From: CALIKS01 sp964440295
Lineage (GTDB): Archaea > Thermoproteota > Nitrososphaeria_A > Caldarchaeales > Calditenuaceae
Reading direction: 5' to 3'
DNA length: 48,512 nucleotides
Assembly: GCA_964440295.1 (NCBI GenBank)
Contig: CAYTRT010000007.1
Location: forward strand, 1 to 48,512
Shown here: positions 1 to 6,984 of the stretch, piece after piece
How the letters are laid out: every line of letters begins with the position of its first letter
Position numbering within the stretch: the first letter of the stretch is position 1
Notes under the pieces: model-generated
What the model saw: the letters and a program-made list of their open reading frames with translations, nothing else
What the model was told of the DNA's origin: nothing
Database searches by the model: none
Program-made: the position numbers and the translations under genes

Positions 1-549
1 ACCTTACCGGGGGCGACGGCAGGATGATGGACAGGTTGAAGGCCTTTCCGGACGAGCCGAGAGGAGGTGCATGGCCGTCGCCGGTGCGTGCCGTGAGGTG
101 TCCTGTTAATTCAGGCAACGGACGAGACCCGCGCCCCTAGTTGCCGTCGGGCCGAAAGGCGCTGGGCACTCTAGGGGGACTGCCCCCGAAAGGGGGAGGA
201 AGGAGCGGGCTACGGCAGGTCAGTATGCCCCGAATCCCCCGGGCCGCACGCGACGTTCAATGGCGGGGACAGTGGGTTGCCACCCCGAAAGGGGGAGCTA
301 ATCCCTAAACCCCGCCGTGGTTGGGATCGAGGGTTGCAACTCGCCCTCGTGAACGCGGAATCCCTAGTAACCGCGCGTTACCACCGCGCGGTGAATACGT
401 CCCCGCTCCTTGCACACACTGCCCGTCGCTGCACCCGAGCTGGGCTGAGACGAGGGCTACTCAAGTTGGGTAGTTCGAGTCTCAGCCTGGTGAGGGGGCA
501 GAAGTCGTAACAAGGTGGCCGCACGGGAACGTGTGGCCGGATCACCTCC
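1..549 (+). rRNA. 16S rRNA, 3' part (5' end cut by window start)
   Basis: The stretch contains the universal small-subunit landmarks in order: the AGAGGAGGTGCATGGCCGTC block (about E. coli 1050), the 1391-1407 decoding region at 411-427, helix 45 with its GGAA loop near 523-532 (the dimethyladenosine site of KsgA), and the anti-Shine-Dalgarno end ATCACCTCC at 541-549. The first base corresponds to roughly E. coli position 960, so the 5' two-thirds are missing. Base 420 is T where position 1400 is almost always C. The next gene (604-966) lies on the other strand, so no 23S rRNA or spacer tRNA follows. The sequence type is clearly archaeal. Confidence 0.97.
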
Positions 550-603
550 AGTCTCGCCTAGGGTGTCGGGTTCTCTCAGATGGGGGCGTGGCCCACTTCT
601 CAC

Positions 604-966
604 TTATCCCAACAACGAGCGGGTACGCCTAATCCTCTCGTTTATTATCTCGCGTATTAAATCGCATGCCTCGATTATTCTCTTATCAGCGATGCTGTAG
701 TAGATGTTCATTCCTGCCCTCCGAGCGGTAAGGACGCCTTGCTGTCTCAGGAATCCCAAGTGTTGTGAGAGGTTCGCCTGTGGTATCCCGGTCATCTTAA
801 CTAGCTGGGAGACCGAGAGCTCTCCGTGTTTCAGCAGGTTGAGAATAAGTATGCGCTTGGGATGGGCCAATCCCTTGCAGAACTCGGCCTGTATCTCGTA
901 GATCTCTTCAGTGGAGTTCTTCCTGGACTGTTTCTGCCTCTTTGCCGACCTCTCTACTACCTTCAT
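604..966 (-). CDS. ArsR-family winged-helix transcriptional regulator
   Basis: A 120-residue protein with the ArsR fold: a start-of-domain motif CKGLAHPKRILIL (30-42), the recognition helix region QANLSQHLGFLRQQG (63-77) and a beta-wing with GMNIYYSIAD (85-94). Two cysteines, Cys30 and Cys101, could form a thiol or persulfide switch. ArsR-family persulfide sensors such as SqrR and BigR use a Cys pair in comparable helices, although Cys30 sits several residues earlier than the SqrR one. It is the last gene of the sulfur operon and overlaps the end of the sqr-like gene by 59 nt. There is no alternative ATG, GTG or TTG before the conserved domain, so the ATG at 966 is the only reasonable start. 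It probably represses its own operon (inference). Confidence 0.9.
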   Translation of the reverse strand: MKVVERSAKRQKQSRKNSTEEIYEIQAEFCKGLAHPKRILILNLLKHGELSVSQLVKMTGIPQANLSQHLGFLRQQGVLTARRAGMNIYYSIADKRIIEACDLIREIINERIRRTRSLLG

Positions 967-2182
967 GGAGCGTTAGTCCTCTCGTCTTCAGCATGTATTT
1001 TATCTCTCCGAAATATAAGTTAAACATCCATTCAAAGTCGCCTGAAAGTACATTCCAATAGAACCTGCCGAATAGACGCTTCATTAGGTACTTAACCATC
1101 GATGGGACTTGCCTCCTTGGAGGAGAGTCATAGGTGCCGTTTATGAAGATCGCCTTCTTGAAGCCTACCTCCATGGGGCAGTTTATCCTGCCGTTGTATC
1201 CATACCTGTCGCCTGAGCCATAAAGCTCGGAGGCTATGTTGTACGCCACTACGCTAGACTCTAGGTGGGCAACAACTCCTGACTTAGAGATTGGAATGTT
1301 TGTGGCGTCGCCGATCGCGTACGCGTCGTCGTAGTCTAAGACCGTCATATCGTTCTTATCGGTGGTAACCCATCCTTCCCTGTCGCCTATCCCTGAAGAC
1401 CTAACTACGGGAGCGCCGAAATGAGGCGGTACCGAGATTAATAAATCATAGGCATGTTCCTCGCCCTCATAGGAGTAGACTTTACGACGCCTGTGATCAA
1501 CGGACTCAAGGTTGAAAAATGTTACAACCTCGATATTCCTCTCGCTGAATAACTCTTCGACCACCTCAGATATGCCGTGAGCCGGATATGCCCTTCCGTA
1601 AGGAGTGATAAATTTAATCTCGACCTTCTCCCTAATCCCTCTTTTTCTGAAATATTCATCCAGTAGAAACGCCGCCTCGTTGGGAGAGGGAGGACACTTG
1701 TGCGGCACGCCCGCGATAACCACCAATATCTTGCCACTGTTAATTTTGTTGATGGCTCTCCAAATCTCTAGGGCATTTTCCGGACTGCTGTGGAAATTTA
1801 GGCTCGCATCGGCGAGTCCTGAGATTGCCTCGGGCTCGGCGACTGAGCCGGTTGCAATGACTAAATAATCATAACTGACTGGACCTCTATTTGCTAATTT
1901 TACTTTCCTGTTGGACAGATCGATGAATGCTGCTCGGTCATATATCAGGTCTATCTTAGGCTTGACTAGGCTTGAGACTTCTCTGAAATATCTTGAAGGA
2001 TCCGCGCCCCTGAATGCAACGTCTAGATTTGCTGGCTGGAAATAATGTCTATTATTCTCGGAGATGAGGGTAATTTTTAGTGAGCCCGCCTTAATCTTCT
2101 CTCGTAAAATTTTTGAGAGCACATTAGCCGTGAGTATTCCTCCTGTGCCTGAACCAATTATTAGAACATTCTTAGGGCTCAA
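908..2182 (-). CDS. sqr: Sulfide:quinone oxidoreductase-like flavoprotein
   Basis: A 424-residue FAD-dependent pyridine nucleotide-disulfide oxidoreductase. The N terminus has the dinucleotide-binding GSGTGG loop (10-15), and AYAIGDATNIP (288-297) is the second FAD motif. The HKCPPSPNE motif with Cys163 and a second cysteine, Cys335 in NCPMEVG, match the two redox cysteines of sulfide:quinone oxidoreductases; the third cysteine found in some family members is absent. The C-terminal 70 residues are aromatic and basic, as expected for a quinone-side membrane anchor. The expected reaction is oxidation of sulfide to polysulfide with electrons passed to quinone. Translation starts at TTG 2182, 7 nt after tusA. 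A related flavocytochrome-type sulfide dehydrogenase subunit cannot be excluded. Confidence 0.85.
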   Translation of the reverse strand: MSPKNVLIIGSGTGGILTANVLSKILREKIKAGSLKITLISENNRHYFQPANLDVAFRGADPSRYFREVSSLVKPKIDLIYDRAAFIDLSNRKVKLANRGPVSYDYLVIATGSVAEPEAISGLADASLNFHSSPENALEIWRAINKINSGKILVVIAGVPHKCPPSPNEAAFLLDEYFRKRGIREKVEIKFITPYGRAYPAHGISEVVEELFSERNIEVVTFFNLESVDHRRRKVYSYEGEEHAYDLLISVPPHFGAPVVRSSGIGDREGWVTTDKNDMTVLDYDDAYAIGDATNIPISKSGVVAHLESSVVAYNIASELYGSGDRYGYNGRINCPMEVGFKKAIFINGTYDSPPRRQVPSMVKYLMKRLFGRFYWNVLSGDFEWMFNLYFGEIKYMLKTRGLTLHEGSREVGKEAETVQEELH

Positions 2183-2189
2183 TATTTTT

Positions 2190-2438
2190 CTACCTGGCTT
2201 TTTTGACCACTTTTATTATTATTCGTATGTATCCCTGCTCCTCCACTATGCCCATGACCTCGCTGCCAGTCTTCTTTGCCCACGCCTGGACGTCGCTCTT
2301 CGCCGCAGGGTCAGTTGCGAGGAGTTCTAAAACATCGCCCTCTCTAGCTTCTCTATAGGCCTTGAATAGCTCCGTGATTGGGCCGGGACAGAACGACCCC
2401 CTGGCGTCAACGATTCTTCGATTTATTTCAGATGACAT
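2190..2438 (-). CDS. tusA: TusA/SirA-family sulfur carrier protein
   Basis: An 82-residue protein with the TusA signature FCPGP; Cys17 is the persulfide-carrying residue. Length and the C-terminal beta strands (IRIIIKVVKK) fit the family, whose members hand sulfane sulfur between rhodanese, DsrE and Hdr-like partners in the cytoplasm. It sits 13 nt after the dsrE2-like gene and 7 nt before the sqr-like gene on the same strand, so all are probably made from one message. The genomic pairing of TusA with DsrE2 is a known hallmark of sulfur-oxidising archaea and bacteria; no hdr or rhodanese gene is present in this window. Confidence 0.93.
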   Translation of the reverse strand: MSSEINRRIVDARGSFCPGPITELFKAYREAREGDVLELLATDPAAKSDVQAWAKKTGSEVMGIVEEQGYIRIIIKVVKKAR

Positions 2439-2451
2439 GTATTCGCACCCC

Positions 2452-2952
2452 TTATATGAATATTATCTGTCCCCCCTCGCTGAGCTGGAGGAAAGTGGCT
2501 GCTCCGACGATTTCGTCGACTTCCGGAATTAGGTCTTCCTTCCTAACGTCCATCACGTCCATCGTCGTTGAACATGCATACAGTTTTACTCCACTTTCCT
2601 TGGCGGTTTTTATCAGCTCGGGTATAGATGGGAGCTTGACATTACTTATCCGCTTCCTAATCATGTTGGTAACAACAGCCGTCATTCCTGGCAGAACGCC
2701 TATAATGTTCGGCATGGGAAGAGCCGGATTTCCTACAGGTGATAGCTTAAGAGAGTTGACATGTCTCTTGCTTATCACGTTCATACCCCAAAAAGTGAAA
2801 AACATGTTTACCTCCATACCCATGGCGGCTGCGGTCGTCGCTATCATAAATGCAGGGTAAACCATGTCGAGAGTTCCCTTCGAAAGAACAATAGACAACT
2901 TCGAGACCTGCTTATTCTCAACATTTAGACCCAAACCAGTAGCTTCGCTCAT
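2452..2952 (-). CDS. dsrE2: DsrE2-type sulfurtransferase
   Basis: A 166-residue DsrE/F-like protein. The FFTFWGMNVI stretch (51-60) is typical of the DsrE2 branch, and Cys127 in LYACSTTMD is the likely persulfide site. A long hydrophobic helix (MVYPAFMIATTAAAMGMEV, 30-48) is also a family feature. It is the first gene of the sulfur operon, so it lies nearest the promoter and the palindrome at 2967-2982. The role inferred from family and context is to accept sulfane sulfur made by the sulfide oxidoreductase and pass it to or from TusA. The direction of transfer cannot be read from sequence. Confidence 0.88.
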   Translation of the reverse strand: MSEATGLGLNVENKQVSKLSIVLSKGTLDMVYPAFMIATTAAAMGMEVNMFFTFWGMNVISKRHVNSLKLSPVGNPALPMPNIIGVLPGMTAVVTNMIRKRISNVKLPSIPELIKTAKESGVKLYACSTTMDVMDVRKEDLIPEVDEIVGAATFLQLSEGGQIIFI

Positions 2953-2966
2953 GAATATATCACAAT

Positions 2967-2982
2967 ATTAGAATCTTCTAAT
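2967..2982. promoter_or_regulatory. Perfect palindrome, candidate operator of the sulfur operon
   Basis: ATTAGAA-TC-TTCTAAT is a 16-bp perfect inverted repeat. On the minus strand it lies just downstream of a TATA-like CTTTATTA (about 2988-2995) and upstream of the dsrE2 ATG (2952), where a bound dimeric repressor would block transcription. Size and symmetry fit ArsR operators, and the operon encodes an ArsR protein. The link is inference. Confidence 0.55.
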
Positions 2983-2986
2983 TAAC

Positions 2987-2995
2987 TAATAAAGT
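2987..2995 (-). promoter_or_regulatory. TATA-like box of the dsrE2-tusA-sqr-arsR operon
   Basis: Read on the minus strand, CTTTATTA lies about 40 nt before the dsrE2 start codon. With the usual 25-nt archaeal spacing, transcription would start near 2965 and give a leader of about 12 nt. Confidence 0.5.
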
Positions 2996-3079
2996 TATTC
3001 GCCCTAACCGCAAGAATTTAAAAAATAGGCCACCCTAACTAATAAGCTTCAAATAATTTTTCTGCGGATGGTTTGTCGG

Positions 3080-4708
3080 CTACTTTCTATACGTGGAGGT
3101 TAAGAAGTCTGGGAGCACTCTCTCGGCAGGCGTTATCCTGACGTCAAGCACGTTTACGCCGCCCTTTCTCAAGGCTTCCTCGACGAATTCATTCACCTCC
3201 TCTCTAGTCTTGGCCGTTGCTGATTTGGCGCCGTAGGCCTTTGCAATCATCTCGATTTCCGGACTTCTATACTCACACGCGATCAGCCTGCCTCCAAAGC
3301 TCTGCTCCTGATAATCCCTGATAGACCCATACCCAGAGTCATTCAACACCACTACTGTTAGGTCTATGTTTAGCTCGACGGCTGTTGCGAGTTCTTGGCT
3401 CGACATCAAGAAGCTACCATCACCCACAAAGGCAATCACGTTTTTATCGGGCCGCGCAAGTTTTGCGCCGATCGCCGCGGGCAGGGCGAAACCCATGGCC
3501 GAGTTACCGGCCGAGCAGAGGTACCGCCTAGGCTCACGCGTCCTAACCCTAGTAACCGTGTGCCAGAAGGAGTATCCCGTATCGACTGAGAAGACGGTGT
3601 CATCGGGAGCTAACCTCAAAACCTCCGAGACCACGGCCGACGCGGTGAGGACCCCGCTGGATACACAGTAGTTGGCCTCCTCTTGTTGACGAGCATACTT
3701 CTTGTACCACTCTTTATCAGTCCTTATCTCTGATATTCGCGAATTCAGCAAGACTAGTAGTGCCTCGAGGAATGTCTTAACGTCAGCGTTGACTGCGAGG
3801 GTCGGCTTATAGTTTCTCCCCAGCTCCGAGGAGTCGATATCGACGTGTATTAGCTCCTTCATCCTCAGCCTCCAAGCCCCTGTGGACCTCTCAGAGAATC
3901 TACATCCAAGCGCCACCACGAGGTCTGCCTCTGACGCGCAGCTGATTGATTCCTCCGTGAAGAGCTGCCCGACAAACTGTGGATCAGACTCGTCGAAGGC
4001 GCCTTTCCCCATAATCGTCGTACAGACCGGCGCGTGGAGTAGATGAGCTAGAATCGAGGCCTCTCGCGTTGCTTCAGAAGACACAACGCCGCCGCCGAGA
4101 ATTATCAGTATCTTCCGAGCCCTCGAGATCAGTCTAAAAGCCTCCTCAACTTCTTCGCGAGACGGAGAAAGTACTGGTTTCTCTCCTATCTCACCTCGAA
4201 TATATGTAGTCTCTGCCAATAGATAGTCAAATGGAAGCTCGACAAATACAGGCCTCTTCCTCCCATTCATTGACGACTCGAAAGCATTCCTCACTGTGTC
4301 TAGAACCTCTGATGGGCTGTGCGGCCTCACTGACAGCTTGGTGACTGGCCTGAAGATTGATAACTGGTCATATTCATGTATCCCTCCCCTGCCCCACGTG
4401 GTGGTCTTTATTCCGCCCGCCAGGACCACTAATGGCTGCGAGTCGAGATAAGCATTCGAGACCGCCGTCAGAGCATTCGTCGCGCCCGGCCCAGCAGCCA
4501 GCAGGCAGACTCCGGGCCTACCGCTAGCCCTAGCATACCCATCAGCCATGCCCGCGGCTCCAGCCTCATGACGCGCCAACACGTGCCTAATCTTGGACGA
4601 GTCTCTCAACGCGTCGTATATTGGAAGCGTGTGCACGCCCGGTATGCCAAATATATATTCGACGGAGAGCTCCTCTAAGAGCCGAACCAGCGCCTCAGCA
4701 ACCCTCAA
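3080..4708 (-). CDS. Acetolactate synthase-like thiamine diphosphate enzyme
   Basis: A 542-residue enzyme of the ThDP-dependent decarboxylase/acetolactate synthase family. The N-terminal pyrimidine-binding domain has the cofactor-activating glutamate in RHEAGAAGMADGYA (Glu48). A central domain has a GGGVVSSEA stretch, and the C-terminal domain carries the ThDP/Mg motif GDGSFLMSSQE followed about 18 residues later by VVLND. Length matches IlvB-type proteins. No small regulatory subunit (ilvN) or other branched-chain gene is adjacent, so a different family member (for example a 2-oxo acid decarboxylase or sulfoacetaldehyde-type enzyme) is possible. The start is TTG 4708, preceded by a GAGAGG ribosome-binding site. 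A TATA-like ATATAAAA lies near 4750-4757 on the minus strand. Confidence 0.85.
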   Translation of the reverse strand: MRVAEALVRLLEELSVEYIFGIPGVHTLPIYDALRDSSKIRHVLARHEAGAAGMADGYARASGRPGVCLLAAGPGATNALTAVSNAYLDSQPLVVLAGGIKTTTWGRGGIHEYDQLSIFRPVTKLSVRPHSPSEVLDTVRNAFESSMNGRKRPVFVELPFDYLLAETTYIRGEIGEKPVLSPSREEVEEAFRLISRARKILIILGGGVVSSEATREASILAHLLHAPVCTTIMGKGAFDESDPQFVGQLFTEESISCASEADLVVALGCRFSERSTGAWRLRMKELIHVDIDSSELGRNYKPTLAVNADVKTFLEALLVLLNSRISEIRTDKEWYKKYARQQEEANYCVSSGVLTASAVVSEVLRLAPDDTVFSVDTGYSFWHTVTRVRTREPRRYLCSAGNSAMGFALPAAIGAKLARPDKNVIAFVGDGSFLMSSQELATAVELNIDLTVVVLNDSGYGSIRDYQEQSFGGRLIACEYRSPEIEMIAKAYGAKSATAKTREEVNEFVEEALRKGGVNVLDVRITPAERVLPDFLTSTYRK

Positions 4709-4821
4709 TCCAAATACCTCTCACTCGTTAGTTTTGCCAATCTCCGTTTTTATATTTTTATTTTATGTCTAATAGCTCTGATTTGCGATATATAATTTTT
4801 CAGTGTGTACTTTGCAGAGCG

Positions 4822-4834
4822 GAAGCGACGCTTC
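4822..4834. repeat. 13-nt inverted repeat in intergenic region
   Basis: GAAGCG-A-CGCTTC is a perfect 6-bp inverted repeat around a single base, in an otherwise A+T-rich intergenic region. It could be a protein-binding site; the spacing is too tight for an RNA hairpin loop. Confidence 0.35.
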
Positions 4835-4969
4835 TCTATGTCTAAATTTAGCACATAAAAACTGTATTTATTATCGCGTATAATCTGGAAGACTCGTAAT
4901 CTGTTTAACTTACATTTTTAAATTCTTCGACTAATGGCTTAAGTTTACGCTGTATTATAATAAAAGTAA

Positions 4970-4979
4970 AACTTTATAG
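4970..4979 (+). promoter_or_regulatory. TATA-like box for the 5014 gene and following radical SAM gene
   Basis: ACTTTATAGG lies about 38 nt before the ATG at 5014, giving a predicted leader of roughly 12 nt. Confidence 0.5.
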
Positions 4980-5013
4980 GATGCTTTTAGAATGCATGTT
5001 GATAGCATAAAGT

Positions 5014-5364
5014 ATGCCCGAGACAATGCTAGAACAACGGTTCAGCAATATTTGGTGTGTTGGAGAAATAAACGAGGAGGTAGTAGACAAAATAATAATG
5101 TACATGTCTGACTTTTCTAGTAGAGCTACAAATAGGGTTAGGCTGAGATTCTACAACGATAGAGCCGGCGACATATCTTACATAGATAATCTAAGAAAAA
5201 TTCTACTACACAACACGAACCTAAGTATAGTAGTAGAGGAGAAACCCATAGATGAGCTGCAGGGCGATGTTGCTTCTCTCGAAGATGAAGCTGTACTAAT
5301 ATGTAGTAGACATTATTCTGTAAATGTTCCCGCAACAGACAAGTTGAGGATTGTGGAGGTGTAG
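5014..5364 (+). CDS. Unknown 116-aa protein coupled to a radical SAM gene
   Basis: I do not recognise this protein. It is 116 residues, acidic, with alternating beta and alpha segments (RVRLRFYND, NLSIVVEE, EAVLICSRH) and two cysteines, Cys15 and one in LICSRHY near residue 97. There is no signal peptide or membrane segment. It is followed after only 3 nt by the large radical SAM gene on the same strand and shares its promoter, so it may be a partner, chaperone or substrate-binding subunit for that enzyme (inference). The ATG at 5014 is the first start after the TATA-like box. Confidence 0.7.
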   Translation: MPETMLEQRFSNIWCVGEINEEVVDKIIMYMSDFSSRATNRVRLRFYNDRAGDISYIDNLRKILLHNTNLSIVVEEKPIDELQGDVASLEDEAVLICSRHYSVNVPATDKLRIVEV

Positions 5365-5367
5365 AGC

Positions 5368-6909
5368 ATGTCTACAGAGAAGATAGATATAATCTTAACA
5401 ACTGACAGGACAATGATGTCTAATCATCATGGTAAGGAGTTTCTGGGATTCATGGCTACGGGCCCACCCATAGGTATGCCAGAGGATCTATGGATGTGGA
5501 TAGCTGCACCCAAGATGAGGACCGATGAGCATGGGAGGCCATGGCAGGCACCGTACGCATTGAGGAAACTAGAGGCATTGCTCTTAGACAATGGATACAA
5601 CGCTGCAGTAATAGACCCAGACTACGTGGATAGGTATCTACCAAGTGCTAAGATACTGATGCTAAGTCATCACGATTATTTTGCACTCTGTCCACCGAGT
5701 AGTGAGTGGTGGGTCGTAACTAAAAATGAGCCAGTGAATGCTAGGAGCTTTAAGAGATTCATGGAGAAACCCACCATTAGGGAGGCTAAGAAGAATGGAT
5801 TAAAAATTATCGTCGGAGGCCCATCCGCCTGGCAGTGGCTCTACAAGATAGACCTATGGAGTAGATGGGGAGTAGACACAGTCGTAGATGGAGAAGGAGA
5901 GAGAATAGCGTTGGACTTGGTCAAGAGAGTATTCGCTAATGAGCCTCTACCTAGGTACGTCTTCGTTGGGCCTAGAGACGTGCCAAACATTGATGAAATC
6001 CCAACGATAAAGTATGCGAGTATTAACGGTCTCGTCGAGATTATGCGTGGATGTCCTAGGGGCTGTAAATTTTGTTCCGTGACTCTTAGAAAACTCAGGC
6101 ATATTCCTCTGGACATGATTGAGAAGGAGATAAGGGTTAATGTCAGTCAGGGCGTTGTGAATGGTTTACTACATTCAGAAGACGTGTTGTTGTATGGTGC
6201 ACACGGAGTAAACCTCAATCCAGATGCTTTAATAAAGCTGCACGAGTTAGCGAGGAGGAACCTTGAAGATGTTGCTTGGAGCCACGCAAGCCTAGCAGCT
6301 ATTAAAGATGCTGAAGAAAAATACAAGCTAATCTCGAAGATAATGGAGATTGTCAAGAGCAACGGCGCTCAAACATATCTAGGCGTGGAGGTCGGGATAG
6401 AGACTGGGTCAGCCAGGCTGGCTAAGAAGATCATGCCTGCCAAATCCCTTCCATACCCTACTGAGTCGTGGCCCGAGATAGTCGAGGACGCCTTCAGCAT
6501 AATGCACGAGAACAACATAATACCAGCAGCAACGATTATACTCGGCCTACCTGAGGAGACGCCTGAAGACTTGGTCCAGACCGCAGAGTTGATAGATAGG
6601 CTCAGACCTTATAGGTCGCTAATCGTCCCGATGTTTTTCGTGCCTATGGGAGTGCTGAAGAATAAGGACTGGTTTACAGACGTCAAGGTAACAAATGAGC
6701 ATATCGAAGTCATGAGGAGATGCCTTTGGCATTCTATATACTGGGCCGAAGACATAATAAACAAATTCTATCTGAATAAACCTGCTGCAATGCCTCTGAG
6801 ACTTTTGCTAAAGGCCTTTCTAAAATATGTAAAATGGAAGGGTAAGGCAGTCGAGAGAAAACTTGGATTAACACCAGCAGAGACGCCCGCAATACCCATT
6901 GCTAAATAA
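5368..6909 (+). CDS. B12-binding-type radical SAM enzyme, possible GDGT-modifying (Grs-like)
   Basis: A 513-residue protein. The N-terminal ~200 residues look like a cobalamin-binding-type Rossmann domain ending in VDTVVDGEGE. The radical SAM core begins with RGCPRGCKFC (CxxxCxxC, near residues 227-236), which binds the 4Fe-4S cluster. VEVGIETGS and ILGLPEETPEDL are typical of B12-binding radical SAM proteins. The C terminus has a basic, hydrophobic tail. Archaeal proteins of this size and architecture include the GDGT ring synthases GrsA and GrsB, which cyclise membrane tetraether lipids; a membrane-lipid substrate here is inference. Other possibilities are methyltransferases or hopanoid-type enzymes of the same superfamily. 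It is translationally close to the 5014 gene. Confidence 0.8.
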   Translation: MSTEKIDIILTTDRTMMSNHHGKEFLGFMATGPPIGMPEDLWMWIAAPKMRTDEHGRPWQAPYALRKLEALLLDNGYNAAVIDPDYVDRYLPSAKILMLSHHDYFALCPPSSEWWVVTKNEPVNARSFKRFMEKPTIREAKKNGLKIIVGGPSAWQWLYKIDLWSRWGVDTVVDGEGERIALDLVKRVFANEPLPRYVFVGPRDVPNIDEIPTIKYASINGLVEIMRGCPRGCKFCSVTLRKLRHIPLDMIEKEIRVNVSQGVVNGLLHSEDVLLYGAHGVNLNPDALIKLHELARRNLEDVAWSHASLAAIKDAEEKYKLISKIMEIVKSNGAQTYLGVEVGIETGSARLAKKIMPAKSLPYPTESWPEIVEDAFSIMHENNIIPAATIILGLPEETPEDLVQTAELIDRLRPYRSLIVPMFFVPMGVLKNKDWFTDVKVTNEHIEVMRRCLWHSIYWAEDIINKFYLNKPAAMPLRLLLKAFLKYVKWKGKAVERKLGLTPAETPAIPIAK

Positions 6910-6929
6910 TTCTTAGACCTATAGCAGTT

Positions 6930-6941
6930 TAGATATATAAT
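6930..6941 (+). promoter_or_regulatory. TATA box for the PflX-like gene
   Basis: TAGATATATAAT is a canonical archaeal TATA element 44-55 nt before the ATG at 6985. Confidence 0.55.
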
Positions 6942-6984
6942 GGAATAGAGTTATCTTTCGGCTCAGACATCTATATTTCGTAGA

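Larger units (their letters stand above)
4709..5013. other. A+T-rich divergent intergenic region
   Basis: These 305 bases hold no convincing gene. They contain promoter elements for the flanking divergent genes and a short perfect inverted repeat at 4822-4834. Several additional TATA-like runs (for example near 4778-4787) make it hard to assign transcription starts. Confidence 0.6.
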
